In this document: in pieces, positions 14,783 to 22,231 of the stretch | How positions within the stretch are numbered: the stretch's first letter is position 1 | Layout: every line of letters starts with the position of its first letter | Virus record (IMG/VR): IMGVR_UViG_3300033553_000813 | Span: 1 to 36,175 of that record | DNA length: 36,175 nt | Strand: one strand, 5' to 3' | From: a virus | Translations under genes and position numbers: made by a program | Notes under the pieces: model-generated | Seen by the model: the letters and a program-made list of their open reading frames with translations, nothing else | What the model was told of the DNA's origin: nothing | Database searches by the model: none

Positions 14783-15540
14783 TATAATATCTCCCCTATA
14801 ACCGTAAATGATTTATTCAAAGTATCACCTGTGAAATAAAGCTTATCGAAAGCTGGCAAAGGGTCTCCAATAACGTAATCAGTCCCGTTGGCATACTTAA
14901 CAGAAACAATCAGTCCGGTTTCGGCAACAATTGATGTCACTCTGAAAGCTTCTGATGTACTTACTACACCTGCATCGCTTGTGCTTTCTACAACAAAAGT
15001 TTGCTTAATGGTTTTGTAAACACCACCGGATGAAACCGCTTTGGTACTGTTTTTTGTTGGGATTGTATCTACCTCAATTGTGCCTCCCCCAGCATTCTCA
15101 CTCAACCAGTCCAACTCCTCACGCAACCCAACCACATCATTAATGGTTATTTCACCTAAAACAGTCCCTTGGTATGCCCAATGCGCCGGGTGTGTTTCGG
15201 GGGTTTCTCCGGGAGGGGCATTTTGTATGAGGCGGTAAAAGCCTTCTACAGTATACTTAGGGTCAGGGCTTGCGGGGTTGCTAAAGCTTACATATTCAGC
15301 CACGAGTGGATCGTACACGTAGTTTTTAGCGGGGTCGTAAACACCTACTTGGTCAGGGTCAACGGCGTCCTTTTTATCTACCTTGGTATCCAATAGGCCT
15401 TGTAGGCCTTCTATGGTTGCGGCTGGTATTAGTTCATCCTTGTGCCAAAAGCTGTCCATCCAGTGCCAAAACTGGACTTGCAATGGTTTAAGGTCTGTTT
15501 TAAACCAGTTTTTTAAGGTGTTTAATGATTGTTTTGACAT
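14782..15540 (-). CDS. Tail fibre base protein
   Basis: The 252-residue protein starts MSKQSLNTLKNWFKTDLKPL followed by QFWHWMDSFWHKDE. I associate this type of N-terminal segment with structural proteins of Bacteroidota phages, where it probably docks the fibre to the baseplate. The middle has a Pro/Asp-rich linker with VGVYDPAKNYVYDPLVAEYV, and the C-terminal half is beta-rich with repeated Val/Thr/Gly strands. It directly precedes the putative receptor-binding protein (stop and start overlap by one base), so the two probably form one fibre. Confidence 0.6.
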   Translation of the reverse strand: MSKQSLNTLKNWFKTDLKPLQVQFWHWMDSFWHKDELIPAATIEGLQGLLDTKVDKKDAVDPDQVGVYDPAKNYVYDPLVAEYVSFSNPASPDPKYTVEGFYRLIQNAPPGETPETHPAHWAYQGTVLGEITINDVVGLREELDWLSENAGGGTIEVDTIPTKNSTKAVSSGGVYKTIKQTFVVESTSDAGVVSTSEAFRVTSIVAETGLIVSVKYANGTDYVIGDPLPAFDKLYFTGDTLNKSFTVIGEIL

Positions 15541-15559
15541 GTTATTATAAGTTTATGGA

Positions 15560-16225
15560 TTAAGACCAAATGTTAACCCAGCTGATATAACTACGGACTC
15601 CTAGTGTGCTAATTAAGGCGCTATCCTGCGGACAGATTAACACTTCACCAATCGTTGTTACAGTAACCGCAACCAACGTTCTTCTAGCTATTCCATTGTC
15701 TCCACAGGTTAAAAAGTATAGTGTTGATGCGGGTCTCATAGATGGCGGCAATACACCAACCACTGCACTTTCGCCTTGCGATAAGTTATAATGTAAAGGA
15801 ATACGGACTTGCACAGTTTTATTAAATAAGTCGTAAAACCAAGTAATATTACCATCATTGCCTGTTACCAAGCCATTATTAATGTCACTCCAGAGAATGT
15901 TGTTTTCCGGCGTAGCGGATGTTCCAAACTCTGCACGGTAGGAGGTTTGGTCTCGGGTGCCGTTATCAACTGTAATGGTTGATGTGGTGGGGATAATTTG
16001 GACGTTTGTTGTTATGGTACCGCCTACAAATGGCATCAGCTTACCTTTTAAAAACATATAACCAGCTGCAACACTTGAACCCGTAACTAAGCAGCCTGAT
16101 ACTATGTAATTATCGCCGCCCAAATAGCCAAACTTTTCAAAGGCCTCGTAGGCATCTTGCATAAATGCAAGGGCATCTGTTGTAAGGGCGAAATCCCTTT
16201 TGTTTTGTAAAACTAATTTGTTCAT
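15560..16225 (-). CDS. Tail structural protein (fibre/baseplate-associated)
   Basis: The 221-residue protein has an N-terminal helix (DFALTTDALAFMQDAYEAFEKFG), then a Gly/Ser/Thr-rich beta section with YIVSGCLVTGSSVAAGYMFLKGKLMPFVGG. I have seen this arrangement in phage fibre-associated proteins of this phylum. The C-terminal half contains LPPSMRPASTLYF, a phrase typical of fibre or collar tip domains, and strand-rich sequence to the end. It sits between the baseplate genes and the fibre-base gene, which fits a connector role. Confidence 0.55.
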   Translation of the reverse strand: MNKLVLQNKRDFALTTDALAFMQDAYEAFEKFGYLGGDNYIVSGCLVTGSSVAAGYMFLKGKLMPFVGGTITTNVQIIPTTSTITVDNGTRDQTSYRAEFGTSATPENNILWSDINNGLVTGNDGNITWFYDLFNKTVQVRIPLHYNLSQGESAVVGVLPPSMRPASTLYFLTCGDNGIARRTLVAVTVTTIGEVLICPQDSALISTLGVRSYISWVNIWS

Positions 16226-16229
16226 GTCT

Positions 16230-16709
16230 TTATAATTTAACTGCTATATCGTATCGTTTACCTGCTAATTTGTAATAGTTTATGAGGGCTCGTAATTGGT
16301 ATATATCTGCCTCGCTAAATTGGTAGGGTATGTTTACTACAAAATCATAATTGCCGCCAAAATAAGCGCTATCGTTATGTAGTACAAAAGCCCTCGTTGC
16401 ATCATCATCGAGTAACACAGGATCTTCGTCGCTGTCGCGGTGAATCAATGTTATTACATCAGTTCCCGCATCACTTATGTATGTTCGCCTTTCGGCCGTA
16501 TCAAAGGTGTCGTTAAGCACCGCTTCAATTGCCCACACCTGCGATGTGAATTTTAACTTATCCCGTATATCCGCTTCGTAAGTGCGTAGCACGTTGTACA
16601 AATAAACCACAGGAGCCAGCACCGAACGTATAAAGCCAAATATGGAGGCTGTTCGCTTACGCAATGGCAGCAATAGCACTACAAACCTATTCCAGTTAAT
16701 TTCCATCAT
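16230..16709 (-). CDS. Baseplate-associated protein, gp48 position
   Basis: This 159-residue protein follows the baseplate J-like gene with a 14-base overlap, the position of gp48 in Mu. The N-terminal part is helical and hydrophobic (WNRFVVLLLPLRKRTASIFG). The C-terminal half is mixed alpha/beta with FVVNIPYQFSEADIYQLRAL. No motif confirms a family, so the assignment is positional. Confidence 0.5.
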   Translation of the reverse strand: MMEINWNRFVVLLLPLRKRTASIFGFIRSVLAPVVYLYNVLRTYEADIRDKLKFTSQVWAIEAVLNDTFDTAERRTYISDAGTDVITLIHRDSDEDPVLLDDDATRAFVLHNDSAYFGGNYDFVVNIPYQFSEADIYQLRALINYYKLAGKRYDIAVKL

Positions 16710-17538
16710 ACGCCCGGTAGTTAATTGTTAAGTTTTCATCCTTTACCACCATATAACCTGCATTTGGTTTTACTTTGGCATCAATTACGCTCCAATCGTT
16801 TGCCGAATATTTACTTTCTGCAGACAGGGTATTGGGTATTACAACCCCCTTAGTTATTTGTAAAGCATCCTCCAAAGCCATAATTCGGAACTCACCATTA
16901 AACGGCAGGTTTTTGATGTAGGATTTAACCGTTTCCTTAGCAGGCTCAACGCTACCGTCCGCGGCTTCGCCATTCGCATACAATACCATCGGATCGTACC
17001 ATATATCAATAACCAAGCGTAAATCATCCCCTTCGGTGCTAATAACATTCACCACCACCCCGGCATCTTTGGTTGTTTGTATGTACGTCTCAAAACCAAT
17101 CAATTGCTCTGGGCTTAACGCGTCCAGCTCCCCGGCTTCTACGCGAGCCACTTTTAAAAACAGCTTGCCGTTTATTTCATCCACAGCAGCATAGTCCACC
17201 ACCTGTTTACTTTCGTCAAGTGTATCGTATTGTCCGGTATCTGGATTAATGGCATCACTAAACTGAAACGCTTTGGCTAAGTTGGCATACCATTGTCTGT
17301 TGTGGGTTAGGCGTTGGCTCAATGCGGCATCCACGTACGTGCGTAATGAATCGAACAAGCTCTCCAGTACAAATATGGCCGATGCCAGTATGTAAAATAG
17401 AATACTCTCAAAGCTCACCTTTGAAAACTTACTGTCGAAACTATCACCTGCAACAAAGCCGTAATAGGTGGCCATGGTGTCGTTTGCCATAAAGTCAAGG
17501 CAAATGCCATCTTTAATTTCTATAATTGTTCGTGCCAT
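16696..17538 (-). CDS. Baseplate J-like protein (gp47 equivalent)
   Basis: The 280-residue protein has a hydrophobic helical section near the N-terminus (about residues 44-68, FESILFYILASAIFVLESLF). It also has a C-terminal half with GVVVNVISTEGDDLRLVIDIWYDP and VKSYIKNLPFNGEFRIMALEDAL, which matches the logic of baseplate J wedge proteins (a beta domain followed by the helix that sets insertion points). It is shorter than Mu gp47. Gene order (hub, spike, gp25-like, then this) supports the call. Confidence 0.6.
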   Translation of the reverse strand: MARTIIEIKDGICLDFMANDTMATYYGFVAGDSFDSKFSKVSFESILFYILASAIFVLESLFDSLRTYVDAALSQRLTHNRQWYANLAKAFQFSDAINPDTGQYDTLDESKQVVDYAAVDEINGKLFLKVARVEAGELDALSPEQLIGFETYIQTTKDAGVVVNVISTEGDDLRLVIDIWYDPMVLYANGEAADGSVEPAKETVKSYIKNLPFNGEFRIMALEDALQITKGVVIPNTLSAESKYSANDWSVIDAKVKPNAGYMVVKDENLTINYRAYDGN

Positions 17539-17548
17539 TTTTTTAGGT

Positions 17549-17577
17549 GTTAGCTGCCAGCTATTAGCTGTTAGCTT
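17549..17577. repeat. Short-word intergenic repeat (TTAGCTG units)
   Basis: Four imperfect copies of a TTAGCT word lie head to tail between the LysM-like gene and the baseplate J-like gene. Two other gaps (18741-18775 and 22198-22230) hold a different repeated word, TTGATAC/TTGTAC. Confidence 0.45.
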
Positions 17578-17596
17578 ATTTACATTATGCTTTATT

Positions 17597-18169
17597 CTAA
17601 CTCACAATAAAATCAACTCCAATAGCCCAATAATCTATACCTTCTAAAACGGGTACAGAATCTTCAGCCACGGTACCCGATGTTTCGGGCAAAATGCCTT
17701 TGTTGGCAAAATAAGCAACCACATCGGCATCAAATATTTCTGTTGTATGGAGCAGCTGACCGGATTCTAAGGTTTCTGTAATAGATAGGCCATTAAGCGA
17801 GGCCAGTTTCATAACCGCCTCCAAGCTCCCGGCTTTTTGAATTGCCACATCAAACAAGCTTTGTCGTTCGCTCACCTTTATGCCCGGCTCACGCTTCAAA
17901 GCTTTACTCCAGTAAATTACTTCGATGTTTTCATTTTGTGAACTCGCACTTTCGACATAGGTAGCGGGTGCAATATTCATGTTATCGAAGTATTCGGCAA
18001 CCTTGTTATTCCAAGGCGCATTAAATTGTAGCGAGATGCCAGGTGACAGCGCATCGGTTAACGACAAGCCATTTTGCAGGGCTAACACAAAAGCGGCTTC
18101 GCACGAACCCAACCTTTGTATGGCCACATCAAAAAAACTTTGCCGTTCGCTAACCTTAACCGTTGCCAT
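17597..18169 (-). CDS. Tail protein with two LysM-like repeats
   Basis: The 190-residue protein is an internal duplication. KVSERQSFFDVAIQRLGS (from residue 4) and KVSERQSLFDVAIQKAGS (from about 97) are near copies, each followed by the same pattern of LA..NGLS.T..L..G..L. That pattern is the LysM fold (valine start, Q-S/T-L-x-D-I-A, a hydrophobic NGL, then G-x-x-L). LysM modules bind N-acetylglucosamine in peptidoglycan, so the protein may sit at the tail tip, or act like gpX of P2, which also has a LysM-type fold. It lies between the lysis cassette and the baseplate genes. Confidence 0.6.
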   Translation of the reverse strand: MATVKVSERQSFFDVAIQRLGSCEAAFVLALQNGLSLTDALSPGISLQFNAPWNNKVAEYFDNMNIAPATYVESASSQNENIEVIYWSKALKREPGIKVSERQSLFDVAIQKAGSLEAVMKLASLNGLSITETLESGQLLHTTEIFDADVVAYFANKGILPETSGTVAEDSVPVLEGIDYWAIGVDFIVS

Positions 18170-18176
18170 ATTTGCC

Positions 18177-18197
18177 GTTTAAATGCCGTTTAAATTC
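18177..18197. repeat. TTTAAAT intergenic repeat pair
   Basis: GTTTAAATGCCGTTTAAAT just upstream of the LysM-like gene start (18169) is a leftward-side member of the TTTAAA-pair set. Confidence 0.5.
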
Positions 18198-18235
18198 AAA
18201 TGCTATGCTTTTTTGCCTGCATTGATGCCGTGCAA

Positions 18236-18784
18236 TCACTTAATAAGCCCAAAACGCCTTAAAATGAAATACGCCAAAACACAAGCCCCAAAACCCAAAA
18301 TCACGAATAACCAGGTTAGTGGATTACGGCTTTTTGATTTGGTTTTGATATCGGTGCTTACTGATGCTTCGGATTTATAGTCCGATTTATCGGTAAGCAT
18401 CGCATTTGTGTTGGTTGTTGATACCGAATCCTTGTGTTGTGTAATATCCTTTTTTATGCCGCTCAGTTTGGTAGTCTCCCGGTAGGTTATGCTTTCGGTA
18501 TATTGCTTACCCACGGAATCGGGCTTACTTAAAACAACCGTCACCTCATTAATTGCCAGGCTATCGTTTAGCTCCGATTTATCAACCAAGGTATTATTTA
18601 CATTCGTTTGGCTCACACTATCGGCAGTAACCTGCACGTCCTTATTTTCAGCCGCCACAACATTCGATTGCGCTTGTACGGTTTCCTTAACGGTTTTGCA
18701 TCCACCTAACATTATCAGCAATACCATCAGCACCAATAAATATTGATACTTTGTACTTTGTATTTGATACTTTTTAATTCTCAT
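18236..18784 (-). CDS. Candidate u-spanin (outer-membrane lipoprotein with C-terminal membrane anchor)
   Basis: The 182-residue protein has an N-terminal lipoprotein signal (LLVLMVLLIMLGGCK, lipobox Cys29) and a C-terminal membrane segment (about residues 156-175, LTWLFVILGFGACVLAYFIL) followed by a basic tail. A lipoprotein end and a transmembrane end on one chain is the hallmark of unimolecular spanins, which fuse the inner and outer membrane at the last step of lysis. The middle is polar, with a repeated TNxNxxLxDKS motif. It follows the coiled-coil membrane gene with an 11-base overlap and belongs to the amidase cassette. The N-terminal KYQIQSTKYQY is encoded by an intergenic-type repeated word. 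Confidence 0.65.
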   Translation of the reverse strand: MRIKKYQIQSTKYQYLLVLMVLLIMLGGCKTVKETVQAQSNVVAAENKDVQVTADSVSQTNVNNTLVDKSELNDSLAINEVTVVLSKPDSVGKQYTESITYRETTKLSGIKKDITQHKDSVSTTNTNAMLTDKSDYKSEASVSTDIKTKSKSRNPLTWLFVILGFGACVLAYFILRRFGLIK

Positions 18785-19127
18785 TGTGAATCAGTTTAAT
18801 TTGTTCAACCATCGTTTCAAGGTTATCCGGTGTAATTTTGTCCAGGAGCTTCACCATTTTTGTATTTACTGTTGTTAAGCGCGTAACGGCACGGCGTAAG
18901 CTTTCAACCTGTTTGGCCATTTCGTCATAGCTATTGTGCGAGGCCATTAATTCCCTGCGTAGGTTTTCGGCCATTTCGCGCCAAATGGTTATGGCTTCCT
19001 GCACATTGTCAAGCTCCGATGCTTTTGCTTCGTAACTTGCTTTTTTCTTGGTCGAGCGTAAAGTAACCAAGCTGCTAATTAGTCCACCGCCTAAAATAAG
19101 ATTGAGTAAAAGGCTTACAAGTTCCAT
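18774..19127 (-). CDS. Membrane-anchored coiled-coil protein of the lysis cassette (holin or i-spanin-like)
   Basis: The 117-residue protein has one N-terminal membrane segment (about residues 3-23, LVSLLLNLILGGGLISSLVTL), a basic stop (RSTKKK), then a long charged, helical part that reads as a coiled coil (about 30-105). One anchor plus periplasmic or cytoplasmic coiled coil suits an inner-membrane spanin subunit or a holin-associated protein. A typical holin would have two or three membrane segments. The gene sits between endolysin and spanin candidates. Its exact role cannot be decided from sequence. Confidence 0.55.
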   Translation of the reverse strand: MELVSLLLNLILGGGLISSLVTLRSTKKKASYEAKASELDNVQEAITIWREMAENLRRELMASHNSYDEMAKQVESLRRAVTRLTTVNTKMVKLLDKITPDNLETMVEQIKLIHNEN

Positions 19128-19154
19128 GCGTGAGAGTTTTTTTTAAGTGTTTAT

Positions 19155-19730
19155 CTATTTTCCAACAACCTTCATGATGGCATCAAAATGAAGATTGGCA
19201 ATAATATCCCGCCCCTTATCCGACATAATAAAACGGCAATCCGTTTCGGTATCCATAAAAAGGTTTTCGGTGAGTACGGCAGGGCAATGCGTGTTTTTAA
19301 GGATGTAAAAAGCGGCCTCTTTATCGCTGTCACCATCTGTAAAATCCCTTCGCATATTAAATTGAGGCAGGTGTTTTTTTGCGCTTTGCATAAAGTGTTC
19401 AGCAATGGCATCGCTCCGGGTTTGGCCTTTGGATGTAAATACCTCCCATCCTGTGCCGCCGCCTGCATTAGCATGTATGGACACTAAAAAACTATCAGGA
19501 TTTGAACGGTAATAGTCGTTGATACGCTTAACCCGCTCGCTTAACGAAACGTCCCAACCTTCGGGAACAATCAAAACATATTTAACCCCTTTGGCTTTTA
19601 AAAGCTTTGCCAAACGCGCTGCTATGGCACGGTTAAACTCCCACTCAAAAAGCTGCGAACCATCGCTCCATACAGGACTGCGTTTGCCCATTGTTTCCCT
19701 ACCGTGCCCGTTGTCAATAATTACTCTCAT
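19155..19730 (-). CDS. N-acetylmuramoyl-L-alanine amidase (Amidase_3), endolysin
   Basis: The 191-residue protein is a single Amidase_3 domain. Zinc ligands are visible: His9 in IIDNGHG, Glu29 in LFEWEFN and His86 in LVSIHAN; catalytic Glu155 is in VLTENLF. It cleaves the amide bond between muramic acid and the first alanine of the peptide stem. There is no signal peptide, so it needs a holin-type route, consistent with the membrane gene downstream. Its start shares one base with the stop of the gp25-like gene. Confidence 0.9.
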   Translation of the reverse strand: MRVIIDNGHGRETMGKRSPVWSDGSQLFEWEFNRAIAARLAKLLKAKGVKYVLIVPEGWDVSLSERVKRINDYYRSNPDSFLVSIHANAGGGTGWEVFTSKGQTRSDAIAEHFMQSAKKHLPQFNMRRDFTDGDSDKEAAFYILKNTHCPAVLTENLFMDTETDCRFIMSDKGRDIIANLHFDAIMKVVGK

Positions 19731-20038
19731 TATTCCTTGCTTTTAATATTCATACTCACTCTACCTTTGTACTCCTCGTAATTGATGCCGGCACGGGTAA
19801 AATGCGCCCGTATGCGTTGGTCAATTTGCGATTGACTGAACTTACCCCGGATAAACTTGGTTAAGCCAACACCCAACAAAGGGTCTTCTTTCAATTCGCC
19901 CTGGCTCATTTGCAAAACCAAGGCTGCGCACTGATCCGTATTGTTGGCAACAACCAAACCGCTCACTATTTTGCCGCTGCTATCCAGCTTTGGCCGTATC
20001 ATAAGCTCGTATTCCTTGTCTATCAATATACCTTGCAT
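19730..20038 (-). CDS. gp25/gpW-like baseplate wedge protein (Mu gp46 position)
   Basis: The 102-residue protein has the short length and layout of the gp25-like family (T4 gp25, P2 gpW, Mu gp46). It has an N-terminal beta strand, a segment DQCAALVLQMSQGELKEDPLLGVGL and a final QSQIDQRIRAHFTRAGI helix before the last strands. These proteins join the tail sheath to the baseplate and help fire contraction. It sits after the spike gene, with stop and start sharing one base, as in Mu order. Confidence 0.7.
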   Translation of the reverse strand: MQGILIDKEYELMIRPKLDSSGKIVSGLVVANNTDQCAALVLQMSQGELKEDPLLGVGLTKFIRGKFSQSQIDQRIRAHFTRAGINYEEYKGRVSMNIKSKE

Positions 20039-20550
20039 CAGTGCGTTATTTTAGTGTTTTCAATTGCTGTAAAGTCCCCAATTTCCTTAGTAACCACAGC
20101 TGTCTTTAATGCAGCTTGCAAAGCACTGGGAGAACCACTACCAGGTTCCGGTATTGCTGTGCCGTTAATCACACCCAACAAAGCTTGCAACAGCGCATTG
20201 TTTTTATTCAGGTTCTCAACCAATTTGGGTGTAATGCATAAACCGCCATTTTCGCCACCGTTAAACTGTATCAACTCCGCTTCATCGGCATAAAGCAAAA
20301 AGGCCGTTGCTTCATCACCTTCCACAATAGCTATAAGGCAATCGGTATTTACAACGGGTTTAATCGCTGTGGTTACAACACCCAATAACACTTCAAAAAA
20401 CTCCAACCCATCACTGTCGGTGGCGGTCATGGTTTGCGCCTCCCAATTAATGGCCGTTGCCGTAACCCATCTTAAGGTGGCTTTTGCACTACTGTTTAAA
20501 TGTTGTTTAAACAGCTGGCCAAATGTGTCCAATTCGCTTTTTAAGGTCAT
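20038..20550 (-). CDS. Baseplate spike protein (Mu gp45 / gpV-like)
   Basis: The 170-residue protein has a helical start, then an OB-fold-like stretch (ATAINWEAQTMTATD, LEFFEVLLGV, CLIAIVEGDEATAFLLYADE) and a short C-terminal repeat section, in line with central spike proteins of contractile tails. Gene order (hub gene before, gp25-like gene after) is that of Mu gp44-gp45-gp46. No metal-binding HxH tip motif is visible. Confidence 0.6.
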   Translation of the reverse strand: MTLKSELDTFGQLFKQHLNSSAKATLRWVTATAINWEAQTMTATDSDGLEFFEVLLGVVTTAIKPVVNTDCLIAIVEGDEATAFLLYADEAELIQFNGGENGGLCITPKLVENLNKNNALLQALLGVINGTAIPEPGSGSPSALQAALKTAVVTKEIGDFTAIENTKITH

Positions 20551-21506
20551 ACTGCTTTATCTCCAAGCTTGCACGCCTGCCTATATTCCGAGGGTGCAAA
20601 GGTTTTTGTTACTGCATCTATATAATACACACCGTCCTTTTCGGGATAGAGCACGCTTTTCAAATTCATTTTCATACCGTGGCTAACTCTCGGAATGCCA
20701 AACAGCGTAACATCACCATCTAAACCGGGTTGTTTTGCTTGCTTATACATCTTTTCGGCTTCGCGCTTCATTTCGGCTTCCGATATTTCAATGCCGCTTA
20801 GTTCTTTGGTCAATCGCTTTCCGGCTCCTTTGTCACCAAACTCCACATTAAGCTTTTTGCCTTTTTTGCGGATTAAACTAATAATGACCATCGTATCCTC
20901 AACGGCTTTTTGTTTTAGGCTTTCGCCTGCCGTAAGTTCAAGTTGCACATCCACCGCGGGGATATCACTTTTTGATTTGCTAAAAGCGTGAAGTTCCTTA
21001 CCCTCAAACCAACTGTGTATGCCTTGCTTTTTAAGCTCCTCCAATATCTGGCTCGAAGCCATTTTTGAATAACGTACATTGCCCAGCAGCTCGCTATCGT
21101 TACAAACCACTTTATAACCGGGCGTAATAGCTTCCAATAGTTGTTTTAGTGTGCAATTCTGTTTGCTCACGCTCACCGTAAGTCGCTTGAGCTTGTACAT
21201 TTCATTCTCGCAACTTATCACTAAAGGAATGCCAGCAGGAACCTTGCGCACATAACCCGAAAATTCCAGCTGCAGGTTACCGTTGTAACCCAACCATATT
21301 TCAATAGGGTCGCCCTCCCTAAACCATTCGCTCACTTTCATCCTGTCAAAGTCCTTTACTTTGCGGGGAATGGTTATTTCGGCCGTATCGGTTAAGCTTT
21401 GCCAACTGCTTTCAATTGAGCACTCACTAAAGCGGCGAATCTTAAAAGCCTTACGGCCTTGATGAGCCGGGAATATTATTTCTCCATATAATGCGTATGT
21501 GCTCAT
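20547..21506 (-). CDS. Baseplate hub protein (Mu gp44 / gpD-like)
   Basis: The 319-residue protein is beta-rich at the N-terminus (KAFKIRRFSECSIESSWQSL), with TAEITIPRKV, then IEIWLGYNGNLQLEFSGYV, the pattern of phage hub proteins of the gp27/gp44 type. The later part has LKQLLEAITPGYKVVCNDSE and QKAVEDTMVIISLIRKKGK. The protein forms the ring on which the spike sits. Coupled by ATGA overlaps to the genes on both sides. Confidence 0.7.
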   Translation of the reverse strand: MSTYALYGEIIFPAHQGRKAFKIRRFSECSIESSWQSLTDTAEITIPRKVKDFDRMKVSEWFREGDPIEIWLGYNGNLQLEFSGYVRKVPAGIPLVISCENEMYKLKRLTVSVSKQNCTLKQLLEAITPGYKVVCNDSELLGNVRYSKMASSQILEELKKQGIHSWFEGKELHAFSKSKSDIPAVDVQLELTAGESLKQKAVEDTMVIISLIRKKGKKLNVEFGDKGAGKRLTKELSGIEISEAEMKREAEKMYKQAKQPGLDGDVTLFGIPRVSHGMKMNLKSVLYPEKDGVYYIDAVTKTFAPSEYRQACKLGDKAV

Positions 21507-22174
21507 ATTATATCTGTCAATAATAAATCTTCGTCGCTCACAGCCTCAATACTGTATTTCATCATATTAGGCCGTCCTTGGATTGGGCTAAAGGTTAAGC
21601 TTTCAGTAACGATGCGGGTAATGTTTCTTTGCGCAAAAATTTGACCTTCAACTTCAATACTGCCAGCTATCTCATGATACTTTTGAAGCACTTCCATTTG
21701 TTGGGCTACCGTTTGTTGGGTGTAAGGATTAAAGCTATCGGGCAAAATAATGCCGTTAATGGATATGTTCCAATCATCAAGTCCGTATATCTCTTTTACC
21801 GTCCCCACACCTCCAACCGTTGGTGTTTTGCTTACATTCTTATCGCGGCTAAAATCAACCATAGTTGCCAATGGCATCAGCAAATCCGAATATTCGGCTT
21901 CAATCAACTGGCCACTGTAATCATAGTTAAGGTAGCGGCCACCTTTCAACCAAAATGCACCAAAGGTCTTTTGCCCAAAACGCACGGGTGCATTTTCGTA
22001 CTCCAGCTCCTCGCTAATTTCGACACCCGGAAAGGGCAGTGACTTTTTTTTGTAGTCAAAGAACCAAGGCAAATACATGGGTACCTGCGTGTGATAAACC
22101 TCGCTCAACAAATTGCCCACATAGCCCATGTCTATGCCTTTCCTGTTTTCCGATATGTTTGCTTTATAGTCCAT
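21503..22174 (-). CDS. Tail protein between tape measure and hub (DUF6046-like)
   Basis: The 223-residue protein lies directly after the tape measure gene and before the hub, the place of Mu gp43-type and lambda-M/L-like tail-tip proteins. It resembles the DUF6046 group seen in Bacteroidota phages, with VKEIYGLDDWNISINGIIL and PYTQQTVAQQMEVLQKYHEI. I am unsure of the family name. Probable role: baseplate or tail-hub assembly. Confidence 0.55.
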   Translation of the reverse strand: MDYKANISENRKGIDMGYVGNLLSEVYHTQVPMYLPWFFDYKKKSLPFPGVEISEELEYENAPVRFGQKTFGAFWLKGGRYLNYDYSGQLIEAEYSDLLMPLATMVDFSRDKNVSKTPTVGGVGTVKEIYGLDDWNISINGIILPDSFNPYTQQTVAQQMEVLQKYHEIAGSIEVEGQIFAQRNITRIVTESLTFSPIQGRPNMMKYSIEAVSDEDLLLTDII

Positions 22175-22197
22175 TAATTAAAAGCTGTAAATCATCT

Positions 22198-22230
22198 TAA
22201 TACTTGATACTCTATACTTGATACTTTATG
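22198..22230. repeat. Short-word intergenic repeat (TTGATAC units)
   Basis: ACTTGATACT words repeat in the gap between the DUF6046-like gene and the tape measure gene. The same word type occurs at 18741-18775, where it runs into the u-spanin coding sequence. Confidence 0.45.
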
Positions 22231-22231
22231 C

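Noticed and set aside
12587-16225. Diversity-generating retroelement near the tail-fibre genes, as in some Bacteroides Mu-like phages
   Set aside because: No reverse transcriptase gene and no template/variable repeat pair is seen in the window.
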